This document shows, one piece after another, positions 15,236 to 23,485 of a stretch of 64,000 nt of DNA. Under the pieces are notes generated by a model. It ran no database searches. It was not told the DNA's origin and saw only the letters and a list, made by a program, of their open reading frames with translations. Within the stretch, counting starts at the first letter, position 1, and every line of letters begins with the position of its first letter. A program made the position numbers and the translations under genes. This stretch comes from Sphingomonas immobilis (GTDB lineage Bacteria; Pseudomonadota; Alphaproteobacteria; Sphingomonadales; Sphingomonadaceae): assembly GCF_030580995.1 (NCBI RefSeq), contig NZ_JAUQSZ010000017.1:1-64000 (forward strand), written 5' to 3'.

Positions 15236-17098
15236 ATGACCGATCTTTCCCGCCGCGACGCGATCGCCGCCGCTTCCATTGCCGTGCTTGCCACGACAAT
15301 GCCCGCCTGGGCGCAGACCGCGACCGCGGGTGGCGCGGCGTGGGATCTGAGCGATCTGTACGCCGACGAAGCCGCTTGGGACGCCGCGCGCAAGAAGGCG
15401 CTCGCCGACCTCCCCGGCCTCGCCAAATACAAGGGCAAGCTCGGCAGCAACGCGGAGACGCTCGCCGCAGCGCTGTCGCTGCAGACCGCGCTCGATCGCG
15501 TCATCTCTCGCGTCTATGTCTATGCCAGCCTGAAGGCGGACGCCGATCTCCGCGTTTCCGCCAGCCAGGAAAAGCAGGCGCAGGCGATCAACCTCTACAC
15601 CGCCTTCGGCGAAGCCTCGTCGTGGATCGCGCCGGAGCTGCTGACGATCGGCAAGGCGAAGATCGACGCCTTCGTCGCCGCCAACGAAACGCTGCGCACG
15701 CATTTCGATTTCATCCTCGCCGATGCGCTGCGTCAGGCTGAACACACGCTGTCGCCCGAGGGGGAGATCCTGCTGGCGGGCACCGCTGCGCCGTTCAGCG
15801 GCGCGCGCGACATCCGCGAACAGCTCGCCGCGTCCGACATTCCCTGGCCGACCGTCACGCTGTCGACCGGCAAGCAGGTGCGGCTCGACGACCAGGCCTA
15901 TACGCTCAACCGCGACGCGCCGAACCGCGCCGACCGCAAGCTCGTGTTCGACAGCTTCTGGGGAGAATACGGCAAGTTTCAGAGCTCGCTCGGCGCGGCC
16001 TATCTCAGCCATGTGAAGGCCGACATCTTCGGCATGAAGGCGCGGAAATATCCGACCTCGCTCGCCGCCGCTCTGTCAGGTGGAAACGTGCCGGAAGCGG
16101 TCTACCGCAGCCTCGTGAAGGAAGCGAATGCCGGCCTGCCGCAGCTCCATCGCTATTTCGAGCTGCGCCGCAAGCTGCTGAAATTGCCCGACATGGCATA
16201 TTACGACATCTATCCGCCGCTCGTGCAGCTCGACAAGAAAGTCGGCCTTGCCGAAATGCGGACGACGACGATGGCTGCGCTGAAACCGCTCGGTCCGGAA
16301 TATGGCGCGATGTTCGCCGAGGCGACGGGCAAGAAGTGGATGGACCCGCTGCCGCGCCCCGGCAAGAAATCGGGTGCGTACATGAACCCCGGCGCGGCAT
16401 TCGACGTGCATCCCTATCTGCTGCTCAACCTCGGCGAGAACTACGAGGGCATGACGACCTACGCCCATGAATGGGGCCATGCGATGCACACTTTGCTCGC
16501 GAACAAGAACCAGGTCTATGAAAAGACCAACTACCCGATCTTCCTCGCGGAAATCGCCTCGACCTGCAACGAGATGCTGCTCGCCGCGTACATGGTGGCG
16601 AACGCCAAGACCAAGGCGGAGAAACTCTTCTACCTCGGCCAGCAGCTCGAGGCGATCCGCGGCACGTTCTTCCGCCAGACGATGTTCGGCGAATTCGAGC
16701 TTCTGATCCACGACAAGGCGGAAGCCGGCGAAGGCCTGTCGGGCGAGGCGCTCAGCAAGCTCTATCTCGACCTGCTGCGCCGTTATCACGGGCCGAAGGT
16801 AGCGGTTTCGGACACATACGGGTCTGAATGGGCGTACATTCCGCATTTCTATTCGAGCTTCTACGTCTACCAATATGCGACCTGCATTTCGGCCGCGTCC
16901 TATTTCTCGCGCGCGATCCTGAAGGGCGGCGCGAAGGAGCGGGACACGTATCTGGCGGTGCTGAAAGCTGGCGGATCGGACTATCCGGTCGATATCCTGA
17001 AGCGTGCGGGTCTCGATATGACGGGCGGCGCGCCGTATCAGGCGGTGGTCGCGACCTTCAAGGATACGCTCGATCAGTGCGAGGCGCTGATCTCGTAA
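15236..17098 (+). CDS. pepF: Oligoendopeptidase F-type M3 metallopeptidase with Tat-like signal
   Basis: The 620-residue precursor begins MTDLSRRDAIAAASIAVLA, a twin-arginine-type signal ending near AWAQ, so it should act in the periplasm. The M3 catalytic motif HEWGH lies at about His411-His415 (YAHEWGHAMH), with the third ligand Glu expected in NYPIFLAEIASTCNE. The AWDLSDLYADEAAWDAARK start of the mature part and the C-terminal YQYATCISAASYFSRAIL region are typical of the PepF/M3B branch. It cleaves short peptides. A periplasmic location is less usual than the cytoplasmic PepF of Gram-positives, but is common in sphingomonads. A strong hairpin follows the stop codon. Confidence 0.92.
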   Translation: MTDLSRRDAIAAASIAVLATTMPAWAQTATAGGAAWDLSDLYADEAAWDAARKKALADLPGLAKYKGKLGSNAETLAAALSLQTALDRVISRVYVYASLKADADLRVSASQEKQAQAINLYTAFGEASSWIAPELLTIGKAKIDAFVAANETLRTHFDFILADALRQAEHTLSPEGEILLAGTAAPFSGARDIREQLAASDIPWPTVTLSTGKQVRLDDQAYTLNRDAPNRADRKLVFDSFWGEYGKFQSSLGAAYLSHVKADIFGMKARKYPTSLAAALSGGNVPEAVYRSLVKEANAGLPQLHRYFELRRKLLKLPDMAYYDIYPPLVQLDKKVGLAEMRTTTMAALKPLGPEYGAMFAEATGKKWMDPLPRPGKKSGAYMNPGAAFDVHPYLLLNLGENYEGMTTYAHEWGHAMHTLLANKNQVYEKTNYPIFLAEIASTCNEMLLAAYMVANAKTKAEKLFYLGQQLEAIRGTFFRQTMFGEFELLIHDKAEAGEGLSGEALSKLYLDLLRRYHGPKVAVSDTYGSEWAYIPHFYSSFYVYQYATCISAASYFSRAILKGGAKERDTYLAVLKAGGSDYPVDILKRAGLDMTGGAPYQAVVATFKDTLDQCEALIS

Positions 17099-17107
17099 CG
17101 CGCTTTA

Positions 17108-17168
17108 CCGCGAACGAGGTCGGTGCTTCATCGATACGCAACACGATGAAGCGCCGTCTCGTTCGCGG
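17108..17168. other. Two-part perfect hairpin after pepF
   Basis: CCGCGAACGAG (17108-17118) pairs with CTCGTTCGCGG (17158-17168), and inside it GCTTCATCG (17125-17133) pairs with CGATGAAGC (17144-17152). No T-run follows. It begins 10 bases after the pepF stop, so it may be a transcript-end structure. The remaining bases to 17428 hold only GC-rich short palindromes and no gene I can support. Confidence 0.75.
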
Positions 17169-17428
17169 CCATGACGCGGGCTCTGGCCTGCCACCAACGC
17201 CGGGAGGGAGCGTGGTGGGAGGCTGCCCTCTCACGAGATTGGGATTGGGCCGGAATCGTTACCGAAACCTTGCCGGCAGGGCTGCGGAGGCGGTGGTTTC
17301 GACCAAGGTCTAATGGGCTGGGAAAGAACGCGTTTTTTCAAGGGGCGCCGCGGCGGAGCCGCGTCGTCGGTCGGCGCTATTGCGCCGCCGTCCGGGCGAG
17401 CCGCTTCGCGCCGCTCGGCATAGCTTCG

Positions 17429-18499
17429 CTACGCCTTGGGTTCGCTCGCCTTCATCTTTTCGATCAGCTTCTTCACTTCCTGGCTGCGGCCGCGCGGCAG
17501 GATGAGGATGTCGTTGCCCGACGCGACAACGATCAGATCCTCGACCCCGACCAGCGCCACCCGCGCACCGTCGGTGCGGACGAGGCAATTCGCGGTGTCG
17601 ATCGCGATAACTTCGCCGGGGCCCGCATGCGCGTTGCCGGCATCGTCGCGGTCGCTGATCTCGTGCAGCGCGTCCCAGCTGCCGAGGTCGCTCCAGCCCA
17701 TGCTGACCGGCACCACCGCGACGCGCTCGGCCTTTTCCATCACCGCATAGTCGATCGAATCGTCGGGCGAGGCGGCGAAGGCATCCTTGTCCGGGTAGAT
17801 GCGCGTGCCGTCGCGCACCGCCTTGTCCATCGCCTGCTGGCACGCCGCCAGCATGTCGGGCGCATGAACCGACAGCGCCCCGAGATAGATGTCGGCGCGG
17901 AACAGGAAGATGCCGCCGTTCCAGGCATGATCGCCCGCCGCCAGCATCGCCTCGGCCTTGTCACGCGGCGGCTTCTCGACGAACTTGGCGACGCGGTGGA
18001 CGCCGCCCGAAATCTCCTCGCCGACATGAATCCAGCCATAGCCCGTCTCGGGCGCGAGCGGATCGATCCCGAAGGTCACCAGCCAGCCGTCTTCGACCAG
18101 GGGCAACGCCGCATGGATCGCCGCGTGAAAGGCATCGACATCGGCGATGACGTGATCGGACGGCATCACCAGCAGCGGGCTCTTGTCCCCGGCGGCGATC
18201 GCGGCGAGCGCGATCGCGGGTGCGGTGTTGCGGCCCATCGGCTCCAGGATCAGCGCCTGCGCCGCCGCCTCGACATGCCCGAGCTGCGCGTCGACCATGT
18301 CGGCATGGCGTGCGTTGGCGACGACGATCGGGCTCGCGAACCGCTCACCGGTCGCACGCTTCGCGGTGAGCTGCAGCATCGTTTCTTCCGCCGTCAGCGC
18401 CAGCATCTGCTTGGGGCGTTCCGGGCGCGACATCGGCCACAACCGCGTCCCCGATCCGCCAGAGAGAATGACAGGCACGATCGGCGGCGAAAGCGGCAT
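17429..18499 (-). CDS. manC: Mannose-1-phosphate guanylyltransferase
   Basis: This 356-residue protein makes GDP-mannose from mannose-1-phosphate and GTP. The nucleotidyltransferase signature VILSGGSGTRLWPMSRPERPK is at the N-terminus. The metal-binding PSDHVIAD, the substrate loop FVEKP and the WNGGIFLF segment follow, then a left-handed beta-helix end (GNDILILPRGRSQEVKKLIEKMK). It has the nucleotidyltransferase part only, without the phosphomannose isomerase domain of bifunctional AlgA-type enzymes. It is divergent from the exopolysaccharide sugar transferase gene at 18680, so GDP-mannose for exopolysaccharide is a reasonable role. Confidence 0.94.
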   Translation of the reverse strand: MPLSPPIVPVILSGGSGTRLWPMSRPERPKQMLALTAEETMLQLTAKRATGERFASPIVVANARHADMVDAQLGHVEAAAQALILEPMGRNTAPAIALAAIAAGDKSPLLVMPSDHVIADVDAFHAAIHAALPLVEDGWLVTFGIDPLAPETGYGWIHVGEEISGGVHRVAKFVEKPPRDKAEAMLAAGDHAWNGGIFLFRADIYLGALSVHAPDMLAACQQAMDKAVRDGTRIYPDKDAFAASPDDSIDYAVMEKAERVAVVPVSMGWSDLGSWDALHEISDRDDAGNAHAGPGEVIAIDTANCLVRTDGARVALVGVEDLIVVASGNDILILPRGRSQEVKKLIEKMKASEPKA

Positions 18500-18632
18500 G
18501 GGTATCCCTTCGGGTGAAACCGACGCCTAGACCAAGGCGGGGCTTGAGAAAAGCAATACGACCTTGATCGCAATCGGTTTCCGCCGTGGGGCGGCGTTCA
18601 ACCTTTGTTTGTCAATTTCTGCGACAGCCGAA

Positions 18633-18657
18633 CGTGTGTCGGAATTGCTTACACACG
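18633..18657. promoter_or_regulatory. Inverted repeat, candidate operator in the manC/sugar-transferase intergenic region
   Basis: CGTGTGT (18633-18639) and ACACACG (18651-18657) are perfect inverse copies 11 bases apart. The site ends 22 bases before the sugar transferase ATG, where a repressor or activator could act. Function is inferred from symmetry and position only. Confidence 0.4.
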
Positions 18658-18679
18658 CCACTTAAGGCCCGCTGCGACG

Positions 18680-20068
18680 ATGATCAGGCTGTTCAAGCAT
18701 TATATCCCCAATGCCGTGCTGCTGCTCGGGCTGTTCGACATCGTCCTGCTGCTGCTTGCGGGCGAGCTCGGCTACGAACTGCGCCTGCACCAGCTCGGCA
18801 GCCTGGTTGATCCGGTGCAGAACCGTATCGCGCAGCTCGCGACCTTCGCAGGCTCGGTCGAAGTCGCGATGATCGCAGTCGGCGTCTACGGCGCGGGCGC
18901 GCTGCAGTCGCTGCGCTTCGCGACGGCGCGGCTGCTGGTGGCGATCTCGCTCGGCGTCGTCGCGCTGAGCGTCATCTACTTCCTGCTGCCGGGCGTGACC
19001 TTCTGGCGCTCCAATCTGCTCTATTCGATGGGTTTCGCGGCAGTGCTGATGATCGGCCTGCGCATCCTGCTCGGCAAGACGCTCGGCGGGCAGGTGTTCA
19101 AGCGCCGCGTCGTCGTGCTCGGCGCTGGCGCGCGCGCGGCGCGGCTGAAGGCACTGGCGGCAACGCCGGGCGCGGGCTTTGTCGTCGTCGGCTATGTCTC
19201 GATGAGCGAACCCGCGCGCGTCATCCCCGAGGCGATCGCGCGCGACGCAATCTACAACCTCGCCGATCATGTCGTGCTGCTGAATGCGAGCGAGGTCGTG
19301 CTGGCTCTGGAGGAACGCCGCAACGCCCTCCCCCTGAAGGATCTGCTGCGCATCAAGACGACGGGCGTCCACGTCAACGAAATCTCGACCTTCCTTGAGC
19401 GCGAGACCGGCCGCGTCGATCTGCAGAGCGTCAACCCGAGCTGGCTGATCTTCTCCGACGGTTTCTCGTCGGGCCGGATGCTGTCGAGCGCGTTCAAGCG
19501 GCTGTTCGATATCGCCGCGTCGGCGACCCTCCTCACGCTCGCAGCGCCGGTGATCATCGCGACCGCCATCGCCATCAAGTTCGAGAGCAAGGGCCCCGCC
19601 TTCTACCGTCAGCGCCGGGTCGGCCTCTACGGCGTCGGCTTCGACTGCATCAAGCTGCGCTCGATGCGGCAGGATGCCGAGGTCGGCGGCAAGGCCGTCT
19701 GGGCGGAGAAGGACGATCCGCGCATCACCCGCATCGGTCGCATCATCCGCAAATGCCGGATCGACGAACTGCCGCAGACGTGGAGCGTGCTGAAGGGCGA
19801 GATGAGCTTCGTCGGCCCGCGCCCGGAGCGACCGCAGTTCGTCGACGATCTCGAACAGCAACTACCTTACTATGCCGAGCGGCACATGGTGAAGCCGGGC
19901 ATCACCGGCTGGGCGCAGATCAACTATCCCTACGGCGCATCGATCGACGATTCGCGGCAGAAGCTGGAATACGATCTCTATTACGCGAAGAACTATTCGC
20001 CCTTCCTCGATCTGCTGATCCTGCTGCAGACAATCCGCGTCGTGATCTGGCCGGAAGGCGTGCGCTGA
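18680..20068 (+). CDS. epsB: XrtA/PEP-CTERM-associated undecaprenyl-phosphate sugar phosphotransferase (EpsB-type)
   Basis: The 462-residue polyprenyl sugar-phosphate transferase begins exopolysaccharide repeat synthesis on the lipid carrier at the inner membrane. Four to five N-terminal transmembrane helices (AVLLLGLFDIVLLLLAGELG onward) come first, then a Rossmann-like domain (VVVLGAGARAARL). The catalytic bacterial sugar transferase domain contains KRLFDIAAS, YRQRRVGLYG, KLRSM and SFVGPRPERPQF. This layout matches TIGR03013, the form tied to exosortase XrtA/PEP-CTERM loci, and the PrsK-PrsR-PrsT genes directly downstream support that. ATG 18680 is chosen over earlier in-frame starts because the family N-terminus begins at MIRLFKHYIPN. 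Confidence 0.92.
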   Translation: MIRLFKHYIPNAVLLLGLFDIVLLLLAGELGYELRLHQLGSLVDPVQNRIAQLATFAGSVEVAMIAVGVYGAGALQSLRFATARLLVAISLGVVALSVIYFLLPGVTFWRSNLLYSMGFAAVLMIGLRILLGKTLGGQVFKRRVVVLGAGARAARLKALAATPGAGFVVVGYVSMSEPARVIPEAIARDAIYNLADHVVLLNASEVVLALEERRNALPLKDLLRIKTTGVHVNEISTFLERETGRVDLQSVNPSWLIFSDGFSSGRMLSSAFKRLFDIAASATLLTLAAPVIIATAIAIKFESKGPAFYRQRRVGLYGVGFDCIKLRSMRQDAEVGGKAVWAEKDDPRITRIGRIIRKCRIDELPQTWSVLKGEMSFVGPRPERPQFVDDLEQQLPYYAERHMVKPGITGWAQINYPYGASIDDSRQKLEYDLYYAKNYSPFLDLLILLQTIRVVIWPEGVR

Positions 20069-20072
20069 TTCC

Positions 20073-22127
20073 ATGATCGCGGGGGTGATCCTATGGAGCC
20101 ACGCGCTCGCCGCCCTGCTGTTCGCGGGCGTGGCGATCACGCGGCTGCGCGAGGCGGGGTCGGCATTGCCGCGCCTCACCTTCACGGTCGCGCTGGTCGC
20201 CACCGCGCTGTGGGCGTTGGCGGTGGCGGGGATCGATGCGCGCGATTTCGTGACGCGCGTGGCGGAGTCGTTCCGCAACCTCGCCTGGCTGGGCTTCATG
20301 TTCGCGCTGATGCGGCGCGATCCGGCATCGCCGCAGCGCAAGGCGGTAGCCGCAATCTACGGCATCGTCGGCATGCTGATCCTGACCAACATCGGCCTCG
20401 CGAGCGCGGAGGAGATCATCGGCCGCGGCGTCGTGCCGAGCCTGCACGAGATCCGGTTGCTGTTCCGGGCGATGGTGTCCGTCAGCGCGCTGGTGCTGGT
20501 GCAGCATCTCTATGCTGCGGCGGCCCCGCGCGCGCGGGGCGGCATCCGCCTCGTCGTCATCGCGCTCGGCGCGATGTGGAGCATCGACCTGCTGCTCTAT
20601 GCGACCGCGTATTACACCGGCGAAGTGCCGACCACATTGATCGCCGGGCGCGGCATCATCATTGCTCTAACAGCGCCGATCCTGGCGGTGGCGGTGCAGC
20701 GCAACGGCGACTGGACATTGCAATTGTCACGCACGGTCGCCTGGCAGACGGTCTCGTTCGCGGCGATGATCCTCTATATCGTGGCGATGCTGGTGGCGGG
20801 GAACGTCATCGCGGCGTTCGGCGGCCAGAATGCGCGGCTGATCGAGACGGCCTTCGTGTTCGGCACCACCGCCGCGGGGCTCACGCTCCTGTCGTCGCCG
20901 TGGATTCGCGCCTGGGCGAAGGTGAAGCTCGCCAAGCATTTCTTCCGCCACCGCTACGACTACCGCGCGGAGTGGGTGCGCTTCACCGATACGCTGGGCA
21001 AGCCCGATGGTGCGGCACCGCTGGCGGAGCGTATCGTCAAGGCGGTCGCCGACCTGACCGATTCGCCCGCTGGCCTGCTGCTGGTGCCGGAAGGCGCCGC
21101 GCTCGGCATCGGGCCGGGCTGGAACTGGGACCGCGGCACGCTGCCGGCGACGGGGGCCGGCGAGGAGCTCGCGCAGTATCTTTCCGGCAGCGGCCGCATC
21201 GTCGAGCTCGACACGGTGCGCGGTGGTACTGCCGACGCAGCCGAGCTGGCTTGCGTGCCGGAGTGGATGCTGTCGACCGATGCCTGGGCTCTGGTGCCGC
21301 TCGTCCATCTCGGCCGCTTGCAGGGCGGCATCCTGCTCGCCCGCCCACCGATCGACCGTGCGCTCGACTGGGAGGATTTCGACCTGCTGCGCATCGCCGG
21401 GCGCCAGGTGGCGAGCTATCTCGCCGAAGCGCGCGCGCAGGAGGCGCTGGCGGAGGGCGAGCGGTTCGACGAGTTCAACCGGCGCTTCGCCTTCATCATG
21501 CACGACATCAAGAACCTCGTGAGCCAGCTCTCGCTGACCGCCCGCAATGCCGAGCGCCACGCGGAGAACCCCGCCTTCCGCGCTGACATGATCGCGACGC
21601 TGAAGGATTCGGCCGGGCGGATGAACGGCCTGCTCGCCGCCCTGTCGCAGCATCATTCGGGGCGGGCGGAGGCGCTGGCGACGGTCGATCTCAAGGCTCT
21701 GGCCGAGCGCGTCGCGGGGCACCGGCGCGCGCAGCATCCGATCACCGTGTCGGGCAAGGCGGGCATCACCGCGCATGCCGATGCCGGGCAGCTCGAACAG
21801 CTTCTCACGCACCTGATCCAGAACGCGATCGAGGCGAGCGGGCCCAACCAGCCGGTCGGCATCACGATCGGCGGCACGCCGGAGGCTCCCGCCGTCACCG
21901 TGTTCGACACCGGCTGCGGCATGTCGCCCGCCTTCGTGCGCGAGCAGTTGTTCAAGCCGTTCGTCTCCTCAAAGCCCGGCGGCTTCGGCATCGGCGCGTT
22001 CGAGGCGCGCAAACTCGCCGAGGCGATGGGCGGCAGCGTCTCCGTCACCAGCCGCGAGGGCGAAGGCACGCAGTTCACCGTCACCCTCCTCCCCGCTCAG
22101 ATTACCACCTTGGAGCAGGCCGCATGA
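20073..22127 (+). CDS. prsK: PEP-CTERM system histidine kinase PrsK
   Basis: The 684-residue inner-membrane sensor kinase matches TIGR02916. About eight hydrophobic N-terminal helices (to about residue 290) form the sensor. A GAF-like domain follows (LAERIVKAVADLTDSPAGLLLV). The kinase core has the H-box FAFIMHDIKNLVSQLSL with His477, the N-box HLIQNAIEAS and the G-boxes DTGCGMSP and GGFGIGAFEARKLAEAMGG. The HDIKN phosphoacceptor context is characteristic of PrsK. It should phosphorylate PrsR, whose start codon overlaps its stop (ATGA), and so control PEP-CTERM protein and exopolysaccharide genes. Only 4 bases separate it from epsB. Confidence 0.94.
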   Translation: MIAGVILWSHALAALLFAGVAITRLREAGSALPRLTFTVALVATALWALAVAGIDARDFVTRVAESFRNLAWLGFMFALMRRDPASPQRKAVAAIYGIVGMLILTNIGLASAEEIIGRGVVPSLHEIRLLFRAMVSVSALVLVQHLYAAAAPRARGGIRLVVIALGAMWSIDLLLYATAYYTGEVPTTLIAGRGIIIALTAPILAVAVQRNGDWTLQLSRTVAWQTVSFAAMILYIVAMLVAGNVIAAFGGQNARLIETAFVFGTTAAGLTLLSSPWIRAWAKVKLAKHFFRHRYDYRAEWVRFTDTLGKPDGAAPLAERIVKAVADLTDSPAGLLLVPEGAALGIGPGWNWDRGTLPATGAGEELAQYLSGSGRIVELDTVRGGTADAAELACVPEWMLSTDAWALVPLVHLGRLQGGILLARPPIDRALDWEDFDLLRIAGRQVASYLAEARAQEALAEGERFDEFNRRFAFIMHDIKNLVSQLSLTARNAERHAENPAFRADMIATLKDSAGRMNGLLAALSQHHSGRAEALATVDLKALAERVAGHRRAQHPITVSGKAGITAHADAGQLEQLLTHLIQNAIEASGPNQPVGITIGGTPEAPAVTVFDTGCGMSPAFVREQLFKPFVSSKPGGFGIGAFEARKLAEAMGGSVSVTSREGEGTQFTVTLLPAQITTLEQAA

Positions 22128-23485
22128 GCGCCCCTCAGACCGAACGCCCGAAACTCCTGATCGTCGAGGACGACCTTGGCCTGCAGCGCCAGTTGCGCTG
22201 GGCCTACGAAGGCTACGACGTGTTCGTCGCGGGCAGCCGCGCCGAGGCGATCGATATGCTGCGCGCGGAAGAGCCCGCCGTCGTCACGCTCGATCTCGGC
22301 CTGCCGCCCGATCCCGACGGTACGACCGAGGGCTTCGCCACGCTGGCGGAAATCCTCGCGCTGAAGCCCGACACCAAGGTGATCGTCGCCTCCGGCCACG
22401 GCGCGCGCGATTCGGCGCGGCAGGCGATCGCGGGCGGCGCGTGGGACTTCTACCAGAAGCCGATCGACATCGATGCGCTCGGCCTGATCGTCAGCCGCGC
22501 CTTCCACGTCCATGCGATCGAGGCCGAGAACCGCCGCCTCGCCGAGCGCGCGAGCGGTACGGCGCTGGGCGGGATGATTACCGCAGCACCCGAGATGCTG
22601 AAAGTGACGCGCACGATCGAGCGCGTCGCGGGCGCCGACGTGTCGGTGATGCTGCTCGGCGCGAGCGGCACTGGCAAGGAACTGCTCGCGCGCGGCGTCC
22701 ATGACGCATCGCCCCGCAGCAAGGGCGCGTTCGTCGCGATCAACTGCGCGGCGATCCCCGATACGCTCCTCGAAAGCGAGCTGTTCGGCCACGAGAAGGG
22801 CGCGTTCACGGGTGCAGTCAAGACCACCGAGGGCAAGATCGAACAGGCGGATGGCGGCACGCTCTTTCTCGACGAGATCGGCGATGTGCCGCTGCCGTTG
22901 CAGGTGAAGCTGCTGCGGTTCCTGCAGGAGCGCGAGATCGAGCGGATCGGCGGGCGCAAGGCGATCGCGGTCGACACGCGCATCGTTTGCGCGACGCATC
23001 AGGATATCGATGCGATGGTCGCCGCCGGGACCTTCCGCGAGGATCTGTATTACCGCCTCGCCGAGATCGTCGTGCGCATCCCGAGCCTCGCCGAGCGCAG
23101 CGGCGACGCGAGTCTTCTCGCCAGCCATTTCCTGAAGAAATACGCCAAGCAGATGCACTCCGCCGTCACCGGCCTCGCGCCCGATGCGCGCGCCGCGATC
23201 GATGCCTGGGGCTGGCCGGGCAACGTCCGCGAGTTGGAGAACCGCATGAAGCGCGCGGTCATCATGGCCGAAGGCAAGCTCGTCACCGCTGCCGACCTCG
23301 ACCTTGCGGAAGGATCCGAGGAAGTGCCACTCAACCTGCGCGCCGCGCGCGAGGGCGCGGACCGCAAGGCGATCCGGCAGGCGCTGGCGCGGGCGGAGGG
23401 CAATATCTCGAACACGGCCAAGCTGCTCGGGGTGAGCCGGCCGACTTTGTACGATCTGCTCAAGAGCTATGACCTCCATGCTTGA
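22124..23485 (+). CDS. prsR: PEP-CTERM-box response regulator PrsR (sigma-54 activator)
   Basis: The 453-residue NtrC-type regulator has three domains. The receiver holds the phosphorylation site Asp57 in VVTLDLGLP and the switch Lys in YQKPID. The AAA+ domain has Walker A GASGTGKE (about 179-186), GAFTGA (about 226-231) for sigma-54 contact, and LFLDEIGDVPL. The C-terminal Fis-type helix-turn-helix is NTAKLLGVSRPTLYDLL. It matches TIGR02915. It activates RpoN-dependent promoters when phosphorylated by PrsK. I found no good -24/-12 element in front of epsB, so its targets probably lie elsewhere. It overlaps prsK by 4 bases and prsT by up to 17. Confidence 0.95.
   Translation: MSAPQTERPKLLIVEDDLGLQRQLRWAYEGYDVFVAGSRAEAIDMLRAEEPAVVTLDLGLPPDPDGTTEGFATLAEILALKPDTKVIVASGHGARDSARQAIAGGAWDFYQKPIDIDALGLIVSRAFHVHAIEAENRRLAERASGTALGGMITAAPEMLKVTRTIERVAGADVSVMLLGASGTGKELLARGVHDASPRSKGAFVAINCAAIPDTLLESELFGHEKGAFTGAVKTTEGKIEQADGGTLFLDEIGDVPLPLQVKLLRFLQEREIERIGGRKAIAVDTRIVCATHQDIDAMVAAGTFREDLYYRLAEIVVRIPSLAERSGDASLLASHFLKKYAKQMHSAVTGLAPDARAAIDAWGWPGNVRELENRMKRAVIMAEGKLVTAADLDLAEGSEEVPLNLRAAREGADRKAIRQALARAEGNISNTAKLLGVSRPTLYDLLKSYDLHA

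Noticed and set aside
16828..17313. Small gene between pepF and manC
   Set aside because: The frames here are an extension of a pepF shadow and a 56-codon tail through the hairpin. There is no ribosome site or family pattern.
18605..18680. Possible -24/-12 (sigma-54) promoter before epsB
   Set aside because: The TTGC at 18645-18648 has no GG dinucleotide at the needed distance upstream (the bases there read TG), so the match is too weak.
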